From positions 1 through 8,044 of the forward strand of contig CACXBN010000012.1 of assembly GCA_902765885.1 (NCBI GenBank): a DNA stretch of 8,044 nt. Reading direction: 5' to 3'. The stretch comes from an uncultured Ruminococcus sp. Lineage in GTDB: Bacteria; Bacillota; Clostridia; Oscillospirales; CAG-272. Of this stretch, positions 1 through 6,047 are shown one piece after another. Numbering within the stretch: position 1 is the stretch's first letter; each line of letters begins with the position of its first letter. The translations under genes were made by a program, and so were the position numbers. The notes under the pieces were generated by a model that had not been told where the DNA came from, searched no databases, and was given only the letters and a program-made list of their open reading frames with translations.

Positions 1-474
1 CCGTCAAGATATGCATTATGTGAAATTACCAATATAAAAGACGAATCACTTGTATTTGAACCTATTTACAGATTGATCAAGAACTGCTCACCTGAAGATT
101 TCATAGAATACCTCAAAACATATGAAAGCAATAATAAAGACAGTTTTGATGAAATTACTGTTATTACGGAAAACAGAAAACAAATAGTAAAGATCAATAA
201 CCCTGAGAATCTGCTGCTTATAGACAATCTTCAAAAAATCATAGACGGGTATACAGGTATAAAAAAGAATAAAGTATGTGATTACATACATGGTGAAGAG
301 TCGCTTAAACAGCTGTCTGACGATCAACACTCGGTTGGCTTGATCTTTAGCGGAATAAGAAAAGAATCTTTGTTTGATCTGGTAGATAAATACGGTGTTC
401 TTCCCAGGAAAACATTCTCTATGGGGAATGCTGAAGAAAAAAGATATTATCTTGAAGCCAGAAAGATACGATAA
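1..474 (+). CDS. DUF1015 family protein, C-terminal part (5' end outside window)
   Basis: The frame is open from base 1, so the first visible residues (PSRYALCEITNIKDESLVFE) lie inside the gene. The TTG at 73 and any later start codon are internal. There are 157 visible residues before TAA; DUF1015 proteins usually run to roughly 400 or more, so this is about the last third. Family resemblance comes from the 'ARYALxEIxNIxDESLxFEPIhR'-like start of the fragment and the C-terminal block LPRKTFSMGNAEEKRYYLEA (residues about 135-154 of the fragment), which is the hallmark end of DUF1015 proteins. Biochemical function is not established for the family. In other genomes it is often found near serine-biosynthesis genes, which cannot be checked here. 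No terminator lies between the stop and the tRNA promoter 6 nt later, so its transcript probably reads through the tRNA to the hairpin at 614-648. Confidence 0.85.
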   Translation, partial: PSRYALCEITNIKDESLVFEPIYRLIKNCSPEDFIEYLKTYESNNKDSFDEITVITENRKQIVKINNPENLLLIDNLQKIIDGYTGIKKNKVCDYIHGEESLKQLSDDQHSVGLIFSGIRKESLFDLVDKYGVLPRKTFSMGNAEEKRYYLEARKIR

Positions 475-480
475 TAAATC

Positions 481-510
481 TTGACAATTCAGACCATGAT
501 ATAGTATAAT
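481..510 (+). promoter_or_regulatory. Sigma-A promoter of tRNA-Thr
   Basis: A perfect -35 TTGACA (481-486) and a perfect -10 TATAAT (505-510) are separated by 18 nt. Transcription should begin near 517, giving a leader of about 25 nt before the mature tRNA 5' end at 541. The -35 begins 6 nt after the DUF1015 stop codon. Confidence 0.85.
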
Positions 511-540
511 CTCAAGGCTGGGTCCGGAAGGATTCAGTTT

Positions 541-611
541 GCTGGAGTGGCGCAGTGGTAGCGCAATTGATTCGTAATCAATAGGCCGTGGGTTCAAATC
601 CCATCTCCAGC
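541..611 (+). tRNA. tRNA-Thr, anticodon CGT
   Basis: A complete 71-nt cloverleaf can be folded by eye. The acceptor stem is GCTGGAG/CTCCAGC with 7 perfect pairs. The D arm is GCGC-AGTGGTA-GCGC. The anticodon arm is ATTGA-TTCGTAA-TCAAT with anticodon CGT, reading ACG threonine codons. The variable loop is 5 nt. The T arm is GTGGG-TTCAAAT-CCCAT with one G-U pair. The 3' CCA is not encoded (TTAA follows), so it must be added after transcription. It stands alone with its own promoter and terminator. Confidence 0.95.
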
Positions 612-613
612 TT

Positions 614-648
614 AAAAACGGGAGATCTCAACAAGACCTCCCGTTTTT
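614..648. terminator. Bidirectional intrinsic terminator between tRNA-Thr and nfnB
   Basis: An 11-bp perfect inverted repeat, AAAAACGGGAG (614-624) and CTCCCGTTTTT (638-648), encloses a 13-nt centre in which TCT/AGA can extend the stem past an A-C mismatch. Read on the plus strand it ends the tRNA transcript; read on the minus strand it ends the nfn operon, whose last stop codon is 5 nt away at 653. The A-tract and T-tract flanks make it symmetrical, as expected for a terminator shared by converging genes. Confidence 0.9.
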
Positions 649-652
649 CTAT

Positions 653-2035
653 TTACTTATTTAAATATTCGTCTATGGATTGTGCTGCGGTTTTTCCGGC
701 GCCCATTGCAAGTATCACGGTTGCAGCTCCTGTAACAGCATCTCCTCCTGCATATACTCCGTCTCTTGAAGTCTTTCCGTTTTCATCGGTTATTATTCCG
801 CCGAATTTTGCACATTCAAGACCCTCGGTAGTATTTCTTATAAGAGGATTGGGACTTGTTCCGATTGCCATAATAACACAGTCGACATCCAGTTCAAACT
901 CAGAGTTCTGCTTGACTACGGGTCTGCGTCTTCCGCTTGCATCAGGTTCACCAAGTTCCATCTCAACACATGTCATTGATTTGACATAACCTTTATCATC
1001 CGAATTGATGGAAGTTGGATTGTTGAGAAGTTTGAATATTATTCCTTCTTCTTTGGCATGTTCAACTTCTTCAGCTCTTGCAGGGAGCTCTTTTTCGCTT
1101 CTGCGGTATACAATATACACTTCCTCTGCTCCAAGACGCTTTGCACACCTTGCAGCATCCATCGCTACGTTTCCACCGCCCACTACAGCAACTTTTTTGG
1201 CTTTTGCAATAGGTGTTGAGGAGTCATCACGAAACGCTTTCATAAGGTTGATTCTTGTGAGAAATTCATTGGCAGAATAGACTCCGCACAGGTTCTCTCC
1301 CGGTATTCCCATAAATCTGGGAAGTCCTGCACCTGTACCTATATAGACAGCTTCAAATCCATCTTCTATAAGTTCATCGATTGAGAGGACTTTGCCGATA
1401 ACCATATTTGTTTCAATCTTAACTCCGAGCGATTTAAGAGTTTCTATTTCTTTTTTTACTATTTCCTTTGGAAGACGGAATTCAGGAATTCCATATACCA
1501 GGACTCCTCCGGGAGTGTGAAGAGCTTCGAAAACAGTTACATCGTATCCTTTTTTTGCAAGATCACCGGCGCATGTAAGACCTGACGGGCCTGAACCTAT
1601 TACTGCTACCTTGTGACCATTCGATACGGGTTTCTTCGGAACTGAATCAGAATGATCATTGTGATAATCAGCTACAAACCTTTCAAGTCTTCCTATTCCG
1701 ACGGGATCACCTTTTTTACCTCTGACACACAGTGATTCGCACTGTGTTTCCTGAGGACAGACTCTGCCGCATACAGCGGGAAGTGAACTGGATTCGGAGA
1801 TAATGTAGTAGGCTCCTTCATAGTCTTTTTCAGTAATTTTCTTGATGAAAGCCGGTATTTTTATATTTACAGGACAGCCTGTTACACACGGCATGTTTTT
1901 ACAGTTTAAACATCTAGCTGCTTCATCCAGAGCTGTTCCTTCGTCATATCCAAGTGCAACTTCATTGTAATTGTTTTTTCTTATCTCTGCAGACTGGGAA
2001 GGCATTGGTTTTTTCACAAGAGACATATTAGGCAT
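653..2035 (-). CDS. nfnB: NfnB-like large subunit, NADH-dependent ferredoxin:NADP+ oxidoreductase (GltD-related)
   Basis: 460 aa, a GltD-type iron-sulfur flavoprotein. Eight N-terminal cysteines form two [4Fe-4S] motifs: C42-x2-C45-x4-C50-x3-C54-P and C89-x3-C93-P-x5-C99-x3-C103. A FAD Rossmann motif follows (VAVIGSGPSG, 143-152, then the PGG at 175-177). A second dinucleotide fold at 282-293 (VAVVGGGNVAMD), with YRRSEKELPA after it, fits NADP(H) binding. The C-terminal YAGGDAVTGAATVILAMGAG closes the FAD site. Alone it would be annotated as glutamate synthase small subunit. No large GltB gene is visible, and the gene directly upstream is the ferredoxin-reductase-like partner, so the Nfn/SudAB pair is the better reading. 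The known enzyme couples reduced ferredoxin plus NADH to reduction of two NADP+ in the cytoplasm. The start at 2035 is supported by GAAGGAG about 8 nt upstream, inside the end of nfnA. Subunit assignment is by family resemblance; bifurcation is inferred. Confidence 0.88.
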   Translation of the reverse strand: MPNMSLVKKPMPSQSAEIRKNNYNEVALGYDEGTALDEAARCLNCKNMPCVTGCPVNIKIPAFIKKITEKDYEGAYYIISESSSLPAVCGRVCPQETQCESLCVRGKKGDPVGIGRLERFVADYHNDHSDSVPKKPVSNGHKVAVIGSGPSGLTCAGDLAKKGYDVTVFEALHTPGGVLVYGIPEFRLPKEIVKKEIETLKSLGVKIETNMVIGKVLSIDELIEDGFEAVYIGTGAGLPRFMGIPGENLCGVYSANEFLTRINLMKAFRDDSSTPIAKAKKVAVVGGGNVAMDAARCAKRLGAEEVYIVYRRSEKELPARAEEVEHAKEEGIIFKLLNNPTSINSDDKGYVKSMTCVEMELGEPDASGRRRPVVKQNSEFELDVDCVIMAIGTSPNPLIRNTTEGLECAKFGGIITDENGKTSRDGVYAGGDAVTGAATVILAMGAGKTAAQSIDEYLNK

Positions 2036-2037
2036 TT

Positions 2038-2877
2038 TTATATCTCCTTCCTTAACAGATTACAATTCTTTTCACGAGCTTTTATTTCAAATTCTTTGTA
2101 CATTGAGCTTCTTTTCATTGCTTCATCAAAATCTACCTGATGACCATCAAAATCAGGTCCGTCAACGCACGCAAATTTCGTCTCTCCATTAACGGTGAGT
2201 CTGCAGCATCCGCACATTCCGGTACCGTCGATCATTATCGGATTCATGCTGACTACTGTCTTTATACCATATTCCTTTGTGAGCAAAGCAACGAATTTCA
2301 TCATGACAAGAGGACCGATTGCAATAACCTCGTCATAATTCTCGCCACTTTCGATGAGGGCTTTCAGGGCGTTGGTTACAAGACCCTTTTCTCCCCAGGT
2401 CCCGTCATCTGACATTTTTACGAATTTGTCTGATATTTCCTCAAATTCTTTTTCAAGAATTACAAGGTCCTTGTTTCTGAATCCTACTATGGAATGTACG
2501 GTTGATCCTTTATCATGGAGTTTTTTTGCGACTGGCAGTGCAATGGCAGAACCAACTCCGCCTCCAACTACAGCTACTTTCTTTAAATTGTCAGTTTCCG
2601 TTTCTTTTCCGAGCGGGCCTACAAAATCAAAAATATATTCGTTTTCATTCTTTTCAGCAAGAGTATCCGTTGTTGCTCCTACTTTCTGGAATATAATGGT
2701 TACTGTACCTTTATTGCGGTCATAATCGGCAATTGTCAATGGAATTCTTTCGCCGTCTTCGTCTGTTCTTAAAATAATGAATTGTCCTGGTTCAGCTTTT
2801 TTTGCAACATACGGGGCGTCTATTACCATTCTTATCACAGCAGGGTTAAGAACTTCCTTCTTGAGTATCTTATACAT
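2038..2877 (-). CDS. nfnA: NfnA-like small subunit, FAD/NAD-binding [2Fe-2S] protein (SudB/DHOD-B type)
   Basis: 279 aa from ATG at 2877. An upstream in-frame ATG at 2904 would add nine residues but lies about at the predicted transcript start and lacks a ribosome binding site; GGAGGT sits 6 nt before the chosen ATG. The domain order is that of a ferredoxin-NADP reductase-like module: an N-terminal FAD barrel with ERIPLTIAD (43-51), an NAD(H) Rossmann fold with VAVVGGGVGSAIALP (101-115), and a C-terminal iron-sulfur motif. In that motif D217-x4-C222-x2-C225-x11-C237, aspartate occupies the place of the first cysteine of dihydroorotate dehydrogenase B. An Asp plus three Cys [2Fe-2S] site is a known trait of Nfn small subunits, which supports Nfn over a pyrimidine-pathway role. 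It lies 2 nt before nfnB in one operon. In characterised Nfn this FAD is the bifurcating NADH-side partner's counterpart; the exact electron route here is inferred. Confidence 0.88.
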   Translation of the reverse strand: MYKILKKEVLNPAVIRMVIDAPYVAKKAEPGQFIILRTDEDGERIPLTIADYDRNKGTVTIIFQKVGATTDTLAEKNENEYIFDFVGPLGKETETDNLKKVAVVGGGVGSAIALPVAKKLHDKGSTVHSIVGFRNKDLVILEKEFEEISDKFVKMSDDGTWGEKGLVTNALKALIESGENYDEVIAIGPLVMMKFVALLTKEYGIKTVVSMNPIMIDGTGMCGCCRLTVNGETKFACVDGPDFDGHQVDFDEAMKRSSMYKEFEIKAREKNCNLLRKEI

Positions 2878-2883
2878 AGTGTT

Positions 2884-2889
2884 ACCTCC
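2884..2889 (-). promoter_or_regulatory. Ribosome binding site of nfnA
   Basis: GGAGGT on the minus strand, 6 nt before the ATG at 2877-2875. It decides the start of nfnA against the in-frame ATG at 2904. Confidence 0.85.
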
Positions 2890-2912
2890 GAAGAGTACTT
2901 CCATTTTTTGAA

Positions 2913-2941
2913 ATTATATCACAGCAAAAATTTAATGTAAA
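2913..2941 (-). promoter_or_regulatory. Sigma-A promoter of the nfn operon
   Basis: On the minus strand, -35 TTTACA (2941-2936) and -10 TATAAT (2918-2913) are spaced by 17 nt, with TGA directly before the -10 (extended -10). Transcription should start near 2906, leaving a leader of about 29 nt. That is too short for a riboswitch or attenuator, so any control would act at initiation. Confidence 0.8.
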
Positions 2942-2993
2942 TGATAATAGTTTATAAAAAAAATACAATAATCAAATATTATATATTACAACT

Positions 2994-3003
2994 TACAATT
3001 GTA
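2994..3003. repeat. Palindrome TACAATTGTA between divergent promoters
   Basis: A perfect 10-bp palindrome, within a looser one (AACTTACAATTGTAGTT, 2991-3007). It lies 20 nt upstream of the lipoprotein promoter -35 and 53 nt upstream of the nfn -35. The form TACA-nn-TGTA matches the half-site pattern of BlaI/CopY-type repressor operators, but the position is upstream of both promoters rather than over them. Such short A+T-rich palindromes also arise by chance, so an operator role is only a suggestion. Confidence 0.3.
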
Positions 3004-3022
3004 GTTATTTAATACCAAAACA

Positions 3023-3051
3023 TTGACATTAAGGCTAAATAAGTATATAAT
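3023..3051 (+). promoter_or_regulatory. Sigma-A promoter of the lipoprotein gene
   Basis: Perfect TTGACA (3023-3028) and perfect TATAAT (3046-3051) with 17-nt spacing. Transcription should start near 3058, leaving a leader of about 22 nt that holds only the ribosome binding site. The consensus elements predict high basal expression unless a repressor acts. Confidence 0.88.
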
Positions 3052-3065
3052 TTTATCAGTAATTC

Positions 3066-3072
3066 AAGGAGG
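3066..3072 (+). promoter_or_regulatory. Ribosome binding site of the lipoprotein gene
   Basis: AAGGAGG, 7 nt before the ATG at 3080. It fixes the start and rules out the in-frame TTG at 3023, which is part of the -35 element and would not be transcribed. Confidence 0.9.
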
Positions 3073-3079
3073 ATGTAGA

Positions 3080-3538
3080 ATGAAAAACAAGATTATAATT
3101 TCTTTATTGCTTGTTGTACTTGTTGCTATAGTGTTTACTGCTTGTGCGGGTAACAATGCAAACGAAAATTCAACAAAAACAAAATGCACAATTTCCGTAT
3201 CTGTCGATGGCAATTATATTCTTGACGGATATGAATATGATGCAGTAGCTACAAATGTTCTTCAGGCAGCTGCAGACGCACTTCTTCTCAATGACATCGA
3301 TTACGAATTCGACAGCAACGGTAAATCCTTTGCTATGATAAAAGATGTTGATGGCACCGAATACGCTTCAGGGCAGGATGCAGAAGGAAAGAATATCTGT
3401 GCATGGGTACCTACTGTTAACAACGAAGAGCCGAAATCCAGAGCAGGGGATATTAAACTTGAAGAAGGAATGGTGATTGAGTTCACTTACTTCAGAGAGC
3501 CGATCGTGACTTCCGATAATTCGGAAACAGAAGAATAA
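3080..3538 (+). CDS. Small secreted lipoprotein, DUF4430-like domain
   Basis: 152 aa. The N-terminus is a lipoprotein signal peptide: MKNK, a hydrophobic stretch at 5-19, then FTAC with the probable lipid-bearing cysteine at 22. The phenylalanine at -3 is a tolerated but unusual lipobox residue. A polar Asn/Thr-rich linker follows, then one compact domain (about 33-145) with alternating strands. Its pattern resembles DUF4430: an opening beta strand (TISVSVDG), a helix with NVLQAAADALL, a middle 'DGTEYASG', then a CAWVPTVNNEEP segment and a final strand after 'LEEGMVIEFTYF'. DUF4430 is related to the C-terminal domain of cobalamin-carrier proteins, but binding of any ligand here is not shown. 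After cleavage the protein would be anchored outside the membrane. It is monocistronic, with its own promoter and terminator, and transcribed away from nfn. Function unknown; the domain call is from visual pattern only. Confidence 0.8.
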   Translation: MKNKIIISLLLVVLVAIVFTACAGNNANENSTKTKCTISVSVDGNYILDGYEYDAVATNVLQAAADALLLNDIDYEFDSNGKSFAMIKDVDGTEYASGQDAEGKNICAWVPTVNNEEPKSRAGDIKLEEGMVIEFTYFREPIVTSDNSETEE

Positions 3539-3547
3539 TCTCGATAG

Positions 3548-3578
3548 ACCTCTTAAGAAATCTTCTTAAGAGGTTTTT
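3548..3578 (+). terminator. Intrinsic terminator of the lipoprotein gene
   Basis: A perfect 12-bp stem, ACCTCTTAAGAA (3548-3559) and TTCTTAAGAGGT (3563-3574), with a 3-nt loop, followed by a run of five T including the last stem base. It starts 10 nt after the stop codon. Confidence 0.93.
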
Positions 3579-3613
3579 ATCTACAAAATATTTAAAATAT
3601 TTTTTGAAAAACA

Positions 3614-3642
3614 TTGAATATTGTTTAATCCTATGTTATAAT
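3614..3642 (+). promoter_or_regulatory. Sigma-A promoter of rpmE
   Basis: -35 TTGAAT (3614-3619, 4 of 6 consensus), 17-nt spacer, -10 TATAAT (3637-3642) preceded by TGT (extended -10). The 30 nt upstream (about 3584-3613) are almost pure A and T in tracts, resembling an UP element and fitting a ribosomal protein gene. Predicted start is near 3649, giving a leader of about 55 nt in which I see no hairpin or Zur-like operator. Confidence 0.75.
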
Positions 3643-3703
3643 CACTCTCGCTGTTGATTTTTAGATAATTTAACATAAATTAGTTTCATGAGGTGAAATA
3701 GAA

Positions 3704-3922
3704 ATGAAGAATGGAATTCATCCCGCTTATAAGGAAGTAACAATTCGTTGCGCATGCGGCGAAACAGTAGTTACTCGTTCGACAAAGGGTGATGCAAATG
3801 GTGAACTTCGTGTAGATATCTGCTCAAAGTGCCATCCTTATTATACTGGTAAACAGAAGTTTGTTGACGCCGGCGGTAGAGTTGATAAATTCAAGAAGCG
3901 TCTCGAACAGAGTTCAAAATAA
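3704..3922 (+). CDS. rpmE: 50S ribosomal protein L31, zinc-binding type
   Basis: 72 aa, the usual length for L31. It begins MKNGIHPAY, typical of the family. The zinc ligands of the C+ form are present: C16-x-C18 and C40-x2-C43, the latter in the conserved [20 protein letters not shown] block (40-59). L31 binds the large subunit at the central protuberance and helps bridge to the 30S subunit. In bacteria with two versions, the zinc form is the zinc-replete one and acts as a zinc store; a second, zinc-free copy is not visible in this window. GAGGTG lies 8 nt before the ATG. The gene is monocistronic, between its own promoter and terminator. Confidence 0.97.
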   Translation: MKNGIHPAYKEVTIRCACGETVVTRSTKGDANGELRVDICSKCHPYYTGKQKFVDAGGRVDKFKKRLEQSSK

Positions 3923-3947
3923 TAAGCGTCAGTTCTTTAGAGACTGT

Positions 3948-3984
3948 AATCGGGAAGGAGAATCATTATCCTTTCCGATTTTTT
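3948..3984 (+). terminator. Intrinsic terminator of rpmE
   Basis: A 12-bp stem, AATCGGGAAGGA (3948-3959) and TCCTTTCCGATT (3969-3980), with one G-U pair and a 9-nt loop, runs into six T (3979-3984). It lies 25 nt after the rpmE stop and separates it from hflX. Confidence 0.9.
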
Positions 3985-4012
3985 ATAATTATTAATATCT
4001 TAGGAGATATTC

Positions 4013-5308
4013 ATGGCAGAAAATATTACCAAAAAAGTTATTCTCTGTTCTATATACAAGAAGGGCGAAGAAGACAGCTGCAATATTTCTCTGAATGAAC
4101 TCGAAAAGTTGAGCGAGACAGCCGATTGTGAATGTGTTGCAAGACTGACTCAGTGCAGAGAAACTCCTGATGTTAAAACTGTTTTAGGCAAAGGGAAGAT
4201 AGATGAACTGTCTGAATTATGCAAAAGTCTCGAACCGGAACTCATTATATTTGATTGTGAACTTACACCTTCTCAGATAAGAAATATTGAAAGTGCTGTT
4301 GATTTTGATATTTTCGTAATTGACAGAAGCATGCTAATTCTTGATATCTTTGCAAATCATGCGAGAACCAGCGAAGGAAGATTGCAGGTAGAACTTGCGC
4401 AACTGAAATACGTTTGTCCGAGACTCATAGGTAAAGGGAAACAGCTGTCAAGACAAGGCGGTACTGCTTCGTCCGGTTCTGTTGGAGCAAGAGGTCCGGG
4501 AGAAACTAAACTTGAGATAGACAGAAGAAGGATCCACGAAAAGATCAATTATCTTGAAAATGAGATCAAAAAAGTCGAACAGAACAGGAAACAGATGCGA
4601 AGCCAGAGAGACAAATCCGGAATACCCAAAATAGGTATTGTAGGATATACTAATGCCGGAAAGAGTACATTGCTGAATTATCTTACGGGTGCCGGTATAC
4701 TTGCTGAAAACAAATTATTTGCAACACTTGATCCTACGACGAGACAGTTTATTACTCCAAACGGAACAAAACTTCTGTTTACTGATACTGTAGGTTTCAT
4801 AAGAAATCTTCCTCATCATCTTATAAAATCATTTAAATCGACTCTTGATGAAGCTGTATATTCCGATGTGCTTCTTGTTGTTATAGATGCGTCAGATTCG
4901 GAATTCGTCAGTCAATCCAATGTTACCATAGATTTGCTTGAAAGTCTTGGAGCTTCGGAAAAACCAGTCGTTTATGTTTTTAATAAATGTGATGAATGTA
5001 CTGATGAAAATTCTCTGATTGAAATGAAAAGAATTGCATCAGAATCAGGCGCCGAAGTTGTATTTATCTCAGCAAAAACCGGAGCAGGTTGCAGTAAACT
5101 TGTTGAAACTATAGAAAAAATAGTTAATGAAGGAAAAAAGCATGTTATCCTGTTTATTCCTCCAGAAGATGGGGCAATTACGGGTCTTATTTACAAAGAA
5201 GCTGATTCCGTAAATATAGAATATCTTCCTGATGGAATCAGATGTGAATGTGTTGTTGACAATAAGCTGTATCCGAAAATCAAAAAATATATTCAGGAAG
5301 AGAAATGA
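4013..5308 (+). CDS. hflX: GTPase HflX, ribosome-associated
   Basis: 431 aa, close to the usual bacterial length. The N-terminal HflX domain includes LGKGKIDEL (58-66) and the glycine-rich block GARGPGETKLEIDRRR (158-173). A charged, probably coiled-coil helix follows (about 174-202). The G domain has all motifs: G1 GYTNAGKST (211-219), G2 with ATLDPTTR (237-244), G3 DTVGF (258-262), G4 NKCD (324-327) and G5 SAK (353-355). A short C-terminal domain ends the protein. HflX binds the 50S subunit near the E site and, in characterised bacteria, splits stalled or hibernating 70S ribosomes after heat or antibiotic stress. AGGAG lies 6 nt before the ATG. I see no convincing promoter; a TATAAT at 3984-3989 overlaps the rpmE terminator T-tract but lacks a good -35. 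It overlaps the downstream yigZ-family gene by 4 nt. Confidence 0.96.
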   Translation: MAENITKKVILCSIYKKGEEDSCNISLNELEKLSETADCECVARLTQCRETPDVKTVLGKGKIDELSELCKSLEPELIIFDCELTPSQIRNIESAVDFDIFVIDRSMLILDIFANHARTSEGRLQVELAQLKYVCPRLIGKGKQLSRQGGTASSGSVGARGPGETKLEIDRRRIHEKINYLENEIKKVEQNRKQMRSQRDKSGIPKIGIVGYTNAGKSTLLNYLTGAGILAENKLFATLDPTTRQFITPNGTKLLFTDTVGFIRNLPHHLIKSFKSTLDEAVYSDVLLVVIDASDSEFVSQSNVTIDLLESLGASEKPVVYVFNKCDECTDENSLIEMKRIASESGAEVVFISAKTGAGCSKLVETIEKIVNEGKKHVILFIPPEDGAITGLIYKEADSVNIEYLPDGIRCECVVDNKLYPKIKKYIQEEK

Positions 5309-5949
5309 TGGGTGAAATAACTATAAAAGATTCTTCCGTAAAAAAAACTCTGCTTGATGTTTCGTTTTCCAGAATCGAAGAGAAAAAATCCGTTTTTATC
5401 GGAAAGGCATTTCCCATAAAAAGCGAAGAGGAATTCCGAAAGATTCTTGATGAGACAAGAAAGGAACATCATGACGCAAGACATCATGTTTTTGCGTACA
5501 TACTCTCAGGTAATATCATAAGGTATTCAGATGACGGAGAACCGCAGGGCACGGGAGGAATGCCTGTGCTTACTGTAATGAAATCCACCGGTGCCGTCGA
5601 TTTCGGAGTAATAGTTACAAGATATTTCGGAGGGACTTTACTTGGTACAGGTGGTCTTACAAGAGCATACTCCTCCAGTGCCAGAGAGGCAATTGATAAT
5701 AACAGGATTGCGGAATTCACGACATTTATAAGAAGTGAAGTAGAATTAAGCTACTCTGATTATCAAAAGTTTCTGAATGATATCGGGAAAATCGGGATAA
5801 CAGTAGATAATACTTTATACGGAGAAAATGTCTTTCTATCTGTGGCTTATCCGGTTTCAAAATCGGAAGAGATCAAATATTATATTACAGAACTGACTAA
5901 CGGCAAAGCAAATGTCAGGGAAACTGGTACGGAAGAAAGACCGTTATAA
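5305..5949 (+). CDS. YigZ/IMPACT family protein
   Basis: 214 aa, similar to YigZ of E. coli at about 204. The N-terminal UPF0029 domain shows KKEHHDARHHVFAY-like residues (about 52-65), SDDGEPQGTGGMPVL (75-89) and the family signature VTRYFGGTLLGTGGLTRAY (104-122). The C-terminal DUF1949-like ferredoxin-fold domain covers about 140-205. The eukaryotic relative IMPACT modulates GCN2-dependent translation control; the bacterial role is not settled. The first ATG (5305) overlaps the hflX stop as ATGATG. The second ATG at 5308 has better spacing (7 nt) from GGAAG at 5296-5300, so the protein may begin one residue later. The overlap implies translational coupling with hflX. Confidence 0.93.
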   Translation: MMGEITIKDSSVKKTLLDVSFSRIEEKKSVFIGKAFPIKSEEEFRKILDETRKEHHDARHHVFAYILSGNIIRYSDDGEPQGTGGMPVLTVMKSTGAVDFGVIVTRYFGGTLLGTGGLTRAYSSSAREAIDNNRIAEFTTFIRSEVELSYSDYQKFLNDIGKIGITVDNTLYGENVFLSVAYPVSKSEEIKYYITELTNGKANVRETGTEERPL

Positions 5950-5961
5950 CAAAAAAAGAAT

Positions 5962-6001
5962 AAATGCGTATATTATAATATGGTAGTATACGCATTTTTT
6001 T
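5962..6001 (+). terminator. Intrinsic terminator of hflX-yigZ
   Basis: An 11-bp perfect stem, AAATGCGTATA (5962-5972) and TATACGCATTT (5987-5997), with a 14-nt A+T-rich loop, ends in a T-tract (5995-6001). It lies 12 nt after the yigZ stop and ends the hflX operon before dgt. Confidence 0.88.
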
Positions 6002-6047
6002 ATTTTTACTGATTTCTTTGTTTTAAAATAATGATTAAGGAGTTATC

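Noticed and set aside
88..597. Open frame on the minus strand opposite the DUF1015 gene
   Set aside because: It overlaps both the DUF1015 coding frame and the tRNA, has no ribosome binding site, and its translation resembles no family I know.
588..1280. Plus-strand open frames opposite nfnB
   Set aside because: They are antisense to a clear iron-sulfur flavoprotein gene, one begins inside the tRNA, and the composition (Ser/Pro/Ala-rich) is typical of antisense frames.
2140..2725. Plus-strand open frames opposite nfnA
   Set aside because: Antisense to a well-supported gene, overlapping each other, without ribosome binding sites.
2878..2904. Nine-codon N-terminal extension of nfnA from the ATG at 2904
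   Set aside because: The upstream ATG has no ribosome binding site and sits at the predicted transcript 5' end, while GGAGGT precedes the ATG at 2877.
3023..3079. N-terminal extension of the lipoprotein from TTG at 3023
   Set aside because: This TTG is the first half of the -35 TTGACA, upstream of the transcript start; a strong ribosome binding site and signal peptide begin at 3080.
2878..3079. Riboswitch or small RNA in the 202-nt divergent intergenic region
   Set aside because: Both predicted leaders are under 30 nt, the rest is A+T-rich without stable stems, and no known aptamer core is visible.
5974..5979. TATAAT as a -10 for dgt
   Set aside because: It lies in the loop of the yigZ terminator, and the -35 position is only an A-tract.
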